A stretch of DNA of 64,000 nucleotides from Dyella thiooxydans (lineage in GTDB: Bacteria; Pseudomonadota; Gammaproteobacteria; Xanthomonadales; Rhodanobacteraceae), in contig NZ_CP014841.1 in assembly GCF_001641285.1 (NCBI RefSeq), positions 2,604,001-2,668,000 of the forward strand, read 5' to 3'. A model generated the notes under the pieces. The model saw nothing but the letters and a program-made list of their open reading frames with translations, had not been told where the DNA came from and did no database searches. This document shows positions 9,601 to 17,911 of this stretch, piece after piece; the first letter of the stretch is position 1; each line of letters opens with the position of its first letter. Position numbers and translations under genes: made by a program.

Positions 9601-10245
9601 TGCGGCGTCAGGCGCCCACAAGGCGACGCCCGGCTGCAGGTAGGCCTTGAGCTGGCGACGCAGCGCGGCCAGCGAGGCCGGTGCCTCCGGCACGGCGACC
9701 TCGCCCTGCTGCAGCCGCCGCCACAGGTCGGCCGACCACTCGTCCAGCAGCGCCTCGGACGACACCATCTCGCCCAGCTGGAAACCGGCGCCGCTCTCGA
9801 AGGGGAAGTCACCGAGAATGCGCCGGCACAGGCTGTGGATCGTGCCGACCGGGGCCAGGTCCAGCTCGGCCTGGGCGAGGCGCAGGCGCAGGCGGTCGCG
9901 TTCGGTCTGGGTGGGATCGTCCTGCCAGCGTGCCTGCAGCCAGGCGAGGTCGGGGCCGATGGCGGTGTCGGCGACACCGTCTTGCCAGTCGGCCGCGGCC
10001 ATCTCGCCCCACACCAGCTTCGCGCGCAGGCGTTCGCGCAGCTCCTGCGCCGCGGCGTCGGTAAAGGTGGTGACGACCACGGCGCGCGGACTCAGGCCCT
10101 GCTCCAGCAGCAGGCGCAGGTAGAGCACGGCGATGGTCCAGGTCTTGCCCGTGCCGGCGCTGGCCTCGATCAGGGTGCGGCCGTCGCCGGCCAGCTGCAG
10201 CCGGCTCCAGTTGAGCGCGGCGGCGTGTTCGGCGGTGCCGGTCAT
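6679..10245 (-). CDS. recB: Exodeoxyribonuclease V beta subunit
   Basis: A 1188-residue RecB carrying both the 3'-5' UvrD-type helicase and the only nuclease domain of the complex. Walker A is EASAGTGKTWT (27-37); the helicase II motif is VDEFQDTDGQQYD. The C-terminal RecB nuclease motif is GKIDLILEH followed by VLDYKSNYLG, placing metal-binding aspartates near residues 1075 and 1088 and the catalytic lysine at DYK. Translation is coupled to recC and recD by ATGA overlaps at both ends. I see no truncation or frameshift. Confidence 0.96.
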   Translation of the reverse strand: MTGTAEHAAALNWSRLQLAGDGRTLIEASAGTGKTWTIAVLYLRLLLEQGLSPRAVVVTTFTDAAAQELRERLRAKLVWGEMAAADWQDGVADTAIGPDLAWLQARWQDDPTQTERDRLRLRLAQAELDLAPVGTIHSLCRRILGDFPFESGAGFQLGEMVSSEALLDEWSADLWRRLQQGEVAVPEAPASLAALRRQLKAYLQPGVALWAPDAAYLEAELPAEQAGALAAFAADKANFLPRKTALKNALLALAQWLHERGELPKASTIANLLGAESDAGEQLTVEALDAPETRALLAFATRAGRLFEYAAKADEVRAWQGWLAQVQAWREERLAARGQLSFDELIARVGSALRREDRALADRLHSAWPVALVDEFQDTDGQQYDILRAIYSDAAGVPRGRLVMIGDPKQAIYRFRGGDIHTYLRAADGADQVLRLDTNHRSSRAMVAALNQFYDVAGEVLSADPDGRIRVEPVKSSGRRDGEPYTVDGVMLAQPLQLHWQPDVPASVPARSREALDACARQIAELLASGRHRIGHRAVQPGDIAVLLPGNQDITELRTRLQRLGVPCVGAGRSSVFALDVARELQILLYGIDHASDEGAVRAALATRLYGLGFHTLKALREQPEKWLDYEQRFQQWRQLWQREGVLSAVREIIKHAARMLLAGDDGERMLTDLRHLGELLQAQADQLHGSEQLLAWFARQREGEAAGGDAADEQQLRIESDAQRVRLMTLHASKGLEFNLVFLPLMWDHTRNANDTLPVIDEPLCGRRVIGFGKAAKAQYDHEGQDERFRVLYVALTRAVHACHVYVLPPERPARANSDKPSSDPERAPLDVAIERLLAAQAAGLDLATAAPQLGGSTDGWPWRAHRLAPDAVEEGERIPRREPAPHPDARVYSFSNLVRGAHEGTLEDAAASDEAPAADAVVEALDTALPVAEPAPPHPELQALAAIRGADIGNALHAMFEHRTIGEPMTRQLGLIDRELGDAGVPLDERERPALIERIAQRLQANLEAELLPGLRLGEVMPQRQLAEMEFHYVLDGASVAALREACARHGEPALVPFTAVNQLRGRMTGKIDLILEHDGRFHVLDYKSNYLGDHLDGYTPEALRVAMDDHQYRFQALLYTVAVDRMLRQRLSGYRRDRHLGEAIYLFVRAVGLAPQAGIWRHRFDDALVEAADAALAGRLEGAAA

Positions 10246-13200
10246 GCGGTCACCTCGGCGAGCGTGGCCGGGTCGATCAGGCGCGCCAGGCGCGCGGCCA
10301 GCGCCTGCAGTTCGGCGTGCTGCGGCTGGCCGTCGGCGAAGTTAGTCTCGCCGGCGAGCAGGCGTGCATAGCCGGGGGCGTAGTCGCGCTCGCCGGTGTT
10401 GAAGCCGCCCTCCCAGGCCTGCCGCGCGGCCTCAGGCTTGTCGTCCAGCGCAGCCCAGCTGGTACGCGGGAAATAGGGCAACGGCTGTTGCTGGGCCTGT
10501 CGCCAGATTTCCAGCAAACCGGCGACGCGCGCGGCCAGTGCCTCGCGCATCGCCTGTGCGGAGGCCGGATCGGCCGCGAGCATCGCCTCGTCCCAGGCGT
10601 TGAACGGCGCACCCAGATCGGTCTTGTCGTCGGCGGTGAATACCGCCACCCGTACCGCGGTCGCCGGATTGGCGGCGAGGCGCAGCAGCGCCCAGTCGAG
10701 GAACAGCGGCACGCGCTCGCGGAACGTCAGCGACTCCGGCTTCTTGCCCGGCCAGGCCTCGAACAGCCACAGCGCGTCGCCAGTGACGAACACGCGATCC
10801 AGCGCGCCTTCCACCGTGTGCTCGCCCACCGTGAGAGCCAAGGCGCGGGGCTGGCGCTGCGGCAGCGCGCCGGCGAACAGCGGGTGCGCCCGCGCGGTCG
10901 CCAGCAGCGCGTTCACCGCGTCGCGCTCGGCGATCCAGGCAGCCAGACCGAGCCGGCCACCGGGCAGCAGGCCGCTCAGCCGCAGCCAGGCCGGGGCCTG
11001 CTCCGGCAACTCGAAGCGGCCCTCGCCCAGCGCGTCCAGCAACAATCGGCGACCGACCTGGTCCAGCGCGCTGAAACCCGGCTGCAGCGGCTCGTCGGCC
11101 TGCAGGCGGTCGTCCTCCAGCGCATCCAGGCGCACGTGCAGGCGCTGCGCCAGCAGTTGCCGTGCGGGATCGCGGAAATAGGCCTGCACCTCCCGCAGGG
11201 CGATCACGCCGGTCTCGTCGTCCGCCGTCGGCGCGTCGGCCGTGCGTTCGAGGAACGGCGCGATCGGCTCGCCGCGCACCATGCCGGCGCTGCCGCCGTC
11301 GAAGGTGAACAGGCGCGGATCGCGGCCGTCGAAGTAGCGACGATCGAACGGCTGCAGCGGATGCTTGATGCGCCACGGCCGGTGGATCGTGCGTGGCGTG
11401 CCCGGCACCGGCGCCTTGTCGTCCGCGTCGGCGTCAACACCGCGCAGGCCGGCCTGGTCATCCAGGCACTGCAGCAGCTCGGCCAGCGGCGCGGCCGGGT
11501 TGCGCGGCTTGCCGTCCCGCACGCCTTCGCCGATGTACGACAGGTGCAGCACCTCGCGCGCGGCCATCACCGTTTCCAGGAACAGGTAGCGGTCGTCGCT
11601 GCGCACGTCGCGGTCGCCGAGGCGGCGGTGGTGCTGCATCAGGTCCAGCCCGGCGTCGCCCACGCTGCGCGGGAATTCGCCGTCGTTGAGGCCGAGCACG
11701 GCGATCACCCGGAACGGGATCGCGCGCTGCGGGACCATGCCGCAGAAGGTGACGCCGCCGAGCAGGAAGCGCTGGCGCTCCGGCGCGGCGGCGAGCCGTT
11801 CGCGCAGCACCTCGCGCACCACCGGAAATTCCAGCAGCGGGTCGAGCCCGCAGTCGGCGGTCTCCACCCGGGTCGCCTGCAGGAAGCGGCGCAGCAGCGA
11901 CAGCGCATCCACCGCATCGCGGTCGCGCGGATCGATGCGGAACAGCGTGTCGAGCAGGCGCTCCAGCCGCGCGGCCCAGGCCGAGGCGGTGCGCGGTTCG
12001 GCCGCGTCGCGATGCAGCTCGGCCAGCGCCAGCAGCAGGCGGTCCAGCGCGCCGAGGATCGCCGCCTGCGGACCGTGCACGCCTTCCACCGGCCACAGCT
12101 CGCCGTCCGGCAGGCTCCAGCCCGTGTCGCCGGTGTCGGCGTCGCCCAGCACGTAGCCGGCGAGCAGGCGGTCCATGCCCCAGGCGAAGGTGTGCTCGTC
12201 GATGCCGGGCACGCCGAAGCCCTCGCGGAACGCACCGTCCAGCGCCCAGGCCACGCGCCCCTGGCGCAGCCAGCGCGCCAGCGTATCGACATCGCCCTCG
12301 CCCAACCCCAGCGCACGTGCCACCTCCGGCACCTGCATCAGGTCGAGCAGCTCCGGCGCGGTGAGCCGCGACTCGGGCACCGCCAGCAGCCGGCTGAACG
12401 CGTCGAGCAGCGGATGCGTGCGCGCCACCGCCACGTCGGCCAGGTGGTACGGCAGCGGTCCGTGATGGCGGCCGGCCTCGCCGAACACCGCCGGCAGCAG
12501 CGGCACGTAGGCGGCGATGTCCGGCGCCATCACCACGATGTCCGAGGGTTTCAAGTCCGGTCGCGCGGCCAGCTCGGCGAGCAGGGCATCGCGCAGCACT
12601 TCGAGTTCGCGCAGCCGGGTGTGGCACAGGTGCACGCGCAGCGAGCGGTCGGCCAGCGCCGCGTCGGTGCCGCCCTGCAACGGGGCGATCGACGCGGGAT
12701 CGAGCGCGCGCAGGCTTTCCTGCAGCCGCTGCAGCAGGCCGTCGCGCTCGCCCGGCGGCGGCGCCTCGTCCTGCCAGTGGCGCACGTCCATGGCGATGGC
12801 GTCGTCGAAGCGCTGCAGGTTCAGCATGAAGTGCTGGCCCATGCGCCCCCAGGCGGCGAGCAGCGGATGCCCCATCTGCAGGAAATGCTGCTCGGACGCC
12901 GCGCTGAAATCGGTGCGCGCGGCCACCTCGCGCAGCTGCTCGCGCTCGCCGCGCAGGCCGGCCCAGAACTCGCGGCAGGGATCGGGCACATACAGCACCA
13001 CCGGACGCAGCTGGCTCACCGCGCCCAGCAGCGCCAGCTCGGCCGGGGCCAGGTGGCTGATGCCGAACAGGTGCAGCGGCTCGTCGCTGGCGTGGCGGGC
13101 GGGATCGCGCGCCAGCTCGCGCACCAGCGCCTGCACCCGCTCGCCGCGGTGCGGCAGGCCGATCTCCGCGCGCAGCTGGCGCCACAGCGGTGCCATGAAG

Positions 13201-13712
13201 GTGGGTTCCGGCAGGTCGTCGCGACCGTGCTCCCAGGCGTCGAGCCAGTCCGGCCGGTAGACCAGGTACTGCGTGTAGAGGCGCGCCAGGCGGTCGGCCA
13301 GCTGGTAACGACGGCGCGCCGCGTCGCCACCGGCGAGATAGGCCTGCACGCGGGCGTAGTCGATGTCCGGCAGGTGTTCGTGGATCCGCCAGCGCAGGCG
13401 GTCGCGGCGGTATGGCGTGAGCGCCACCGCGCCGCTGCCGAGCACGGTGAGCGCCAGTTCGTCGAGCCAGCTGCTGGGCAGCGAGATGCGCAGGTTGGCG
13501 ACGATGCCGCCAGTGCCGCGCTTGCGCGCCAGCGCGCCGGCCAGCCAGTGACGCATGCCCGGGTGCGCGGCGATCACCGTCTGCGGCGCCAGCACGTGCG
13601 CCGGCGGTGCGCTGTCGAGCAGGGTGAGCAGCGGATCGAGCAGGGCTTCGAGCCGGCTGGCCCGGTAGATCACCAGGCCGCGGTGGAAGTCGTCCGTGGG
13701 GGCAGGTCGCAT
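10242..13712 (-). CDS. recC: Exodeoxyribonuclease V gamma subunit
   Basis: A 1156-residue RecC, the inactivated helicase-like subunit that recognises Chi and guides the unwound strands. It has no intact Walker A, as expected for RecC. Supporting segments are GLVIYRASRLEALLDPLL at the N-terminus, LHLFGISHLAPAELALLGA, and VIAVLGLNDGEFPRSV. It is the promoter-proximal gene of recC-recB-recD and ends with an ATGA overlap into recB. The 77 bases between its start and the next gene hold no obvious feature. Confidence 0.95.
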   Translation of the reverse strand: MRPAPTDDFHRGLVIYRASRLEALLDPLLTLLDSAPPAHVLAPQTVIAAHPGMRHWLAGALARKRGTGGIVANLRISLPSSWLDELALTVLGSGAVALTPYRRDRLRWRIHEHLPDIDYARVQAYLAGGDAARRRYQLADRLARLYTQYLVYRPDWLDAWEHGRDDLPEPTFMAPLWRQLRAEIGLPHRGERVQALVRELARDPARHASDEPLHLFGISHLAPAELALLGAVSQLRPVVLYVPDPCREFWAGLRGEREQLREVAARTDFSAASEQHFLQMGHPLLAAWGRMGQHFMLNLQRFDDAIAMDVRHWQDEAPPPGERDGLLQRLQESLRALDPASIAPLQGGTDAALADRSLRVHLCHTRLRELEVLRDALLAELAARPDLKPSDIVVMAPDIAAYVPLLPAVFGEAGRHHGPLPYHLADVAVARTHPLLDAFSRLLAVPESRLTAPELLDLMQVPEVARALGLGEGDVDTLARWLRQGRVAWALDGAFREGFGVPGIDEHTFAWGMDRLLAGYVLGDADTGDTGWSLPDGELWPVEGVHGPQAAILGALDRLLLALAELHRDAAEPRTASAWAARLERLLDTLFRIDPRDRDAVDALSLLRRFLQATRVETADCGLDPLLEFPVVREVLRERLAAAPERQRFLLGGVTFCGMVPQRAIPFRVIAVLGLNDGEFPRSVGDAGLDLMQHHRRLGDRDVRSDDRYLFLETVMAAREVLHLSYIGEGVRDGKPRNPAAPLAELLQCLDDQAGLRGVDADADDKAPVPGTPRTIHRPWRIKHPLQPFDRRYFDGRDPRLFTFDGGSAGMVRGEPIAPFLERTADAPTADDETGVIALREVQAYFRDPARQLLAQRLHVRLDALEDDRLQADEPLQPGFSALDQVGRRLLLDALGEGRFELPEQAPAWLRLSGLLPGGRLGLAAWIAERDAVNALLATARAHPLFAGALPQRQPRALALTVGEHTVEGALDRVFVTGDALWLFEAWPGKKPESLTFRERVPLFLDWALLRLAANPATAVRVAVFTADDKTDLGAPFNAWDEAMLAADPASAQAMREALAARVAGLLEIWRQAQQQPLPYFPRTSWAALDDKPEAARQAWEGGFNTGERDYAPGYARLLAGETNFADGQPQHAELQALAARLARLIDPATLAEVTA

Positions 13713-13789
13713 CGTGGGGATGATAGCGGGCGGCAGGGTCCGGCCATCACATCATCGGGCCATCGCAGCCGCTGCGACGGCCGCGCGCA

Positions 13790-14161
13790 TCACCACTCCA
13801 GCGGCAGATCCCCAGCGTCCAGATCGGCGTCGGCAGCGGTCGATTCGGCCGCGACACGCTGCAGGCCGCGTTCGGTGTGCTCGCGCGCCTGGCGCAGGGC
13901 GATCAGCGCACGCAGGTTGCGCTCGAGTTCGGCCAGGGTGATCGGAAAGAAGCCCGGGTCCCGATCGCCGACCGTCCAGCTGCGCGCGCGATGCGCATCG
14001 ACCGGTACCACCGCCGCGTGCAGGGCTTCGACCACTTCGTCCGGCTGCACCTCGCCCAGTTCGCAGATCAGGCGCCACAGCCAGTTCAACCGCTGCGGAT
14101 CGATCCCGCGGTTCATCGGTGGGCGACGATAGGGCAGACGGGCGAGTTCGTGATCGTACAT
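13790..14161 (-). CDS. Conserved hypothetical protein
   Basis: A 123-residue soluble protein I do not recognise. It has no signal peptide or membrane segment. Most of it looks helical and acidic: LNWLWRLICELGEVQPDEVVEAL forms a helix rich in Trp and Glu, followed by LAELERNLRALIALRQAREH, which could form a coiled coil. The start at 14161 (MYDHELARL) is the longest; an internal ATG at 14116 (MNRGIDPQRL) is possible, and neither has a strong ribosome site. It lies upstream of recC on the same strand, 77 bases away, so it could be expressed with recCBD. Confidence 0.55.
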   Translation of the reverse strand: MYDHELARLPYRRPPMNRGIDPQRLNWLWRLICELGEVQPDEVVEALHAAVVPVDAHRARSWTVGDRDPGFFPITLAELERNLRALIALRQAREHTERGLQRVAAESTAADADLDAGDLPLEW

Positions 14162-14226
14162 GGCGGTCTCGGACGGGCCTTGCGGTTCGACGCCTGGGCA
14201 GCGCCGATCAGCATGTTAACCCGCTT

Positions 14227-14922
14227 TCACGGGTGCGCGGAGGGGGGCTCGAACGCCAGCACCTGGTCGGTGTAGGTCTCGATCAGCGCGCTGAAGGGGT
14301 GCCCCTCTCCATCGAACAGCAGTGCACGGTGCTGCAGCAGGCGCGGCGGTATCGGCAGCAGGCCGGCATGATCGGCCGGCAGTTCGGCGGCCTGCTCCCA
14401 GCCGGCCGGCAGCGGCGACCAGAGCAGTTCGGCGGACAACGTGCGGCGGCGGAAATGCAGCGGTCGGACGACCTTGCCGAAGGGCGTGTCGGTGGTCTCC
14501 AGGGTGTGGTTCATGGCGGCGGTCAGGCGCGACGGCACGTACCAGTTTTCCGCTTCGGACAATGTGCGCCCGCCGCAGCGCAGCGCGACCCGGCGGTAGG
14601 CCACCGGCTCGTCGGCGGCGATGCCGAGCTGCGCGCGCAGATCGTCCGGCAAGGGTCGGGCCGGGCCGTGCACGTGCTCGGCGGTGACCCGGGCGGGCGA
14701 GGCCATGCCGTGCGCCGCGCACCAGCGTTCCAGCGTCAGCGTGGCGCTGTCGTGGCTGAGCAGGTCGGCATTGAGGGTCTGCAGCAGGGCCAGCGCCTCG
14801 GTGCGTGCCAGCGCGGTGTCGGGCCAGGCCGGCGCCGGCGGCACTCCGTCGGCGTGCACGCCCGCGGCCAGCACACCAGCCAGCAGCACGCCGGCGCCTC
14901 CATGACGGACCATGCGACTCAC
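14227..14922 (-). CDS. Exported chorismate-lyase-like (UbiC/UTRA fold) protein
   Basis: A 231-residue protein from a GTG at 14922 that overlaps the trpE stop as GTGA, implying translational coupling; an ATG at 14913 is three codons inside. The N-terminus HGGAGVLLAGVLAAGVHADG looks like a cleaved signal peptide, so the product is probably periplasmic. The mature part has the order seen in chorismate lyase and UTRA domains: a helical start, EPVAYRRVALRCGGRTLSEA, the bounding WYVPSRLT, and TDTPFGKVV, resembling the PLGxxLF substrate-loop region of UbiC. I infer the fold by eye and do not claim the activity. What a periplasmic member would bind is unknown. Confidence 0.6.
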   Translation of the reverse strand: MSRMVRHGGAGVLLAGVLAAGVHADGVPPAPAWPDTALARTEALALLQTLNADLLSHDSATLTLERWCAAHGMASPARVTAEHVHGPARPLPDDLRAQLGIAADEPVAYRRVALRCGGRTLSEAENWYVPSRLTAAMNHTLETTDTPFGKVVRPLHFRRRTLSAELLWSPLPAGWEQAAELPADHAGLLPIPPRLLQHRALLFDGEGHPFSALIETYTDQVLAFEPPSAHP

Positions 14923-16394
14923 AGCCCCTTCGCCGCCTGGGCCACGGCGCGGAACAGCGCACGGCCCTTGTTCATCGTCTCCTCCCACTCCGACGCCGGG
15001 TCTGAGTCGTAGACGATGCCGGCGCCGGCCTGCACGTGCAGGCGGCCGTCCTGGATCACCGCGGTGCGGATGGCGATGGCGGTGTCGGCGTCACCCCACC
15101 AGCCAATCCAGCCGATCGCGCCGGCGTAGATGTTGCGCTTGACCGGCTCCAGTTCCTGGATGATCTCCAGCGCGCGGATCTTCGGCGCGCCGCTGACCGT
15201 GCCGGCCGGGAAGGTCGCCTTGAGCACGTCCATGTAGGACAGCCCGTCGCACAACTCGCCCTCGACCTGGCTGACGATGTGCATCACGTGCGAGTAACGC
15301 TCGACCACGAAGGATTCGCTCACCGTGACGCTGCCGGTGTCGGTGATGCGGCCGACGTCGTTGCGGCCCAGGTCGATCAGCATCACGTGCTCGGCACGCT
15401 CCTTCGGATCGGCCAGCAGCTCGGCCTCGAGCGCGGCGTCTCCCGCCTCGTCGGCACCGCGCTTGCGCGTGCCGGCGATCGGGCGCACGACCACCTTGCC
15501 GTCCTTCAGCCGTGCCAGGATCTCCGGCGAGGAGCCGACGATCTGCGTGGTGCCGAGGTCGACGAAGTACATGTACGGCGAGGGATTCAGTGCCCGCAGC
15601 GCGCGGTACACGTCCACCGGCCGCGCGTTGAAGCCGACGCTGAGCCGCTGCGAGGGCACCACCTGGAAGATGTCGCCGGCGCGGATGTATTCCTTGGCCC
15701 GCTCCACCATCGCCTCGAACTCGGCCTTGGTGAAGGAGGATTTGAAGTCGGTCTCGTCCAGCGCCACCGACTGGGTGAGCTGCGGGTAGGACGCCCCACC
15801 CTGACGCAGGCGATAGACCAGCGCGTCGAGCCGGCGCTGCGCCTCGGCGTAGGCATGCGGCTGCGACGGGTCGGCATGCACGATCAGGTACAGCCGGCCC
15901 TTCAGGTTGTCGAACACGGCGACTTCCTCGGCCAGCATCAGCAGCACGTCGGGCGTACCCAGCTCGTCCGGGCGATCCCACTTCGCCAGCCGCGGCTCGA
16001 TGTAGCCGATGGTCTCGAAGCCGAAGTAGCCGACCAGGCCGCCGGAGAAGGCCGGCAGCTGCGGCAGCCGCGGCACGTCGTACTGCTGGCGGAGCTTCTC
16101 GATCTCGGCCAGCGGGTCGTCCAGGTGGCGGCGCTCGGTGACTTCGCCGGCGTCCTCCACCTCCAGCTCGTGCCCGCGCAGGCGGTACACGCGGCGCGCC
16201 GGCAGGCCGATGATCGAATAGCGTCCCCAGGTCGCGCCGCCCTCGACCGACTCGAACAGGAAGGTGTACGGGCCATCGGCCAGCTTCAGGTACACCGACA
16301 GCGGCGTGTCGAGGTCGGAAAACACCTCGCGCACCAAGGGAATGCGCGTGTGGCCCTGGGCCACCAGCGCGTCGAATTCGTCGCGGGAAATCAC
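14919..16394 (-). CDS. trpE: Anthranilate synthase component I
   Basis: A 491-residue chorismate-utilising enzyme that makes anthranilate with TrpG. The N-terminal feedback-site motif is FLFESVEGG (LLES in E. coli), suggesting intact tryptophan inhibition. The catalytic C-terminal half has IAGTRKRGADEAGD, SHVMHIVSQVEGEL, FPAGTVSGAPKIRALEII and QAGAGIVYDSDP. I choose the GTG at 16394 (MISRDEFDALV) because it gives the usual length; the 33 in-frame codons further upstream look non-coding. I looked for a tryptophan-rich leader peptide or attenuator upstream and found none. Confidence 0.95.
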   Translation of the reverse strand: MISRDEFDALVAQGHTRIPLVREVFSDLDTPLSVYLKLADGPYTFLFESVEGGATWGRYSIIGLPARRVYRLRGHELEVEDAGEVTERRHLDDPLAEIEKLRQQYDVPRLPQLPAFSGGLVGYFGFETIGYIEPRLAKWDRPDELGTPDVLLMLAEEVAVFDNLKGRLYLIVHADPSQPHAYAEAQRRLDALVYRLRQGGASYPQLTQSVALDETDFKSSFTKAEFEAMVERAKEYIRAGDIFQVVPSQRLSVGFNARPVDVYRALRALNPSPYMYFVDLGTTQIVGSSPEILARLKDGKVVVRPIAGTRKRGADEAGDAALEAELLADPKERAEHVMLIDLGRNDVGRITDTGSVTVSESFVVERYSHVMHIVSQVEGELCDGLSYMDVLKATFPAGTVSGAPKIRALEIIQELEPVKRNIYAGAIGWIGWWGDADTAIAIRTAVIQDGRLHVQAGAGIVYDSDPASEWEETMNKGRALFRAVAQAAKGL

Positions 16395-16671
16395 GGGGGA
16401 GCGATCCAGGCAGGAAAGACAGCCGCGCCAAGATACCAGCCCGCCGGGGCCGGGGCACGGCGTGCCGGTGGTTGCGACCGCCGGGCTGCGCACCTAGGCT
16501 GACCGACGGGGAATCCAGGGGAATGCATCGCTCGCCCTTCGTCAGGATGGCGCCAGGCAGGCGCCGCCGCAGGCCGCTGCCTGCACGAAGGCCGGCATCC
16601 CGGACTCCCCGTGCACCTGCTCGCCTACGGTCGGGCGGATCTGTCGTCACCAGGGAAAAAGGAGTGTGCCG
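16395..16671. other. Intergenic region between trpE and the GYF_2 gene
   Basis: These 277 bases separate two divergent genes and must hold both promoters. A GGCGCC palindrome pair flanks about 16548-16566. A TATCTT hexamer on the minus strand (16431-16436) could be a -10 for trpE, without a convincing -35. The last bases hold the AAAAAGGAG ribosome site of the next gene. I see no tRNA, attenuator or repeat. Confidence 0.4.
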
Positions 16672-17814
16672 GTGAGTAGCGAGGCCAAATACTGGATCGG
16701 CCGGAACGGCCAGAAGCACGGACCCTACGGCGAGGCGAGCGTCCGCCAGTGGATCGGCGAAGGCCGCTTCGGCCCGGACACGCTGGTCTGGCGGGAAGGC
16801 ATGGCGACCTGGCAGCCACTGGCGCAGGTGTTCCCCGACGTGGCACCGGCCCCACCGCCGCCGTTCGACGCTCCGGCCGTATCGCCACCGGGAGGCTTCT
16901 TCACCGGCGACCCGTCCGATGCATCCGGGCGGCGCCCCGCGGACCTGCCTGCCCCACCCTCGATGCACTGGGGCGTGCTCCTGCTGCTGGTGATGGTCAC
17001 CTTCGGCATCTTCGGCCTGATCTGGCCGTTCATCCAGTCCAGCTGGGTGCGCAAGGTCGACCCGCGCAGCCGCGCCACGCTGATGCTCGGGCTGGCCTTC
17101 GGCAGCTTCGTTCTCGGCTACGGCATGGTCATCGCCGGCGCGGTACCGCGCGGGGAATCGGCGGGCGGCGCCGCGATGCTTGGGCTGCTGCTGATGATGG
17201 CGTACATCGTGCTGTTCGTCGCCGCCTACTTCTCGATGGCCGGATCGCTGGAGCGGCACTTCAACCGCGGGACGCCCACGGTGCGGATCGGCGGCATCAC
17301 GCTGTTCTTCTTCAACGTCTACTACCTGCAGGGGCAGCTGCGCTGGCTGGCCCGCTGGAAGGAGACCGGCCGCACCGACCCGCCGCCGCCGAAAGGCGTG
17401 TTCTACCTGTTGTGGCTGTTCCCCTTCGTGCTGGGCATCCTTGCCGCGATCGCCATTCCGGCCTACCAGAGCTATCTGGTGCGGGCCCAGGTGATGGAAG
17501 CATTCTCGGTCGCCCGCAGCGCCGAGGCCGCCGTGGCCGGGTACTACGCCCAGCATGGCGACCTGCCGAAGGACAACACTGACGCGGGACTCGGCGCGGC
17601 GGACTCGCTGACGGGCCGCTACGTGTCCGCCGTCGACGTGGACGCGGGCAAGCTGGTGATCCACTTCGACTCGCCGCAGGCGACTGCGACGCTGCGCGGC
17701 AGGGCCCTGGTGCTGGAACCGCATGGCGATGGCCAGGGACAATTGCAATGGAGCTGCGACAGCCCCGAGACCACGATCCGCCCGCAGTACCTGCCGATCC
17801 GCTGTCGCCCCTGA
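16672..17814 (+). CDS. GYF_2 domain-multipass membrane-pilin-like fusion protein
   Basis: A 380-residue protein with three parts. Residues 7-51 form a GYF_2 (DUF4339) module: YWIGRNGQKHGPYG then LVWREGMATWQPL. A Pro-rich linker leads to hydrophobic segments near 99-120, 136-157 and 168-190. From about 242 a type IV pilin-like helix follows (FVLGILAAIAIPAYQSYLVR) with a small polar domain behind it. There is no prepilin peptidase site at an N-terminus, so it is not a normal pilin. The GTG at 16672 has AAGGAG 7 bases upstream; a GTG at 16666 is too close to it. It precedes a TonB-tailed gene sharing a related module. Confidence 0.75.
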   Translation: MSSEAKYWIGRNGQKHGPYGEASVRQWIGEGRFGPDTLVWREGMATWQPLAQVFPDVAPAPPPPFDAPAVSPPGGFFTGDPSDASGRRPADLPAPPSMHWGVLLLLVMVTFGIFGLIWPFIQSSWVRKVDPRSRATLMLGLAFGSFVLGYGMVIAGAVPRGESAGGAAMLGLLLMMAYIVLFVAAYFSMAGSLERHFNRGTPTVRIGGITLFFFNVYYLQGQLRWLARWKETGRTDPPPPKGVFYLLWLFPFVLGILAAIAIPAYQSYLVRAQVMEAFSVARSAEAAVAGYYAQHGDLPKDNTDAGLGAADSLTGRYVSAVDVDAGKLVIHFDSPQATATLRGRALVLEPHGDGQGQLQWSCDSPETTIRPQYLPIRCRP

Positions 17815-17911
17815 GGCGACAGACGCGGTACCGCGCCGGGTCGCAGGCCGGCGCGATCCATCCGCGGTCTTGGGTAAGCTTGCGGTCAACCCTCCGAGGA
17901 ATGCGTGGCGC

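Noticed and set aside
10317-14132. An open frame of about 1270 codons antisense to recC
   Set aside because: Same high-GC shadow effect; recC on the other strand is coupled to recB and recD by ATGA overlaps and has family segments.
16395-16671. Possible trp leader peptide or attenuator upstream of trpE
   Set aside because: I found no short frame with tandem Trp codons and no terminator/antiterminator pair; only generic GC-rich palindromes.
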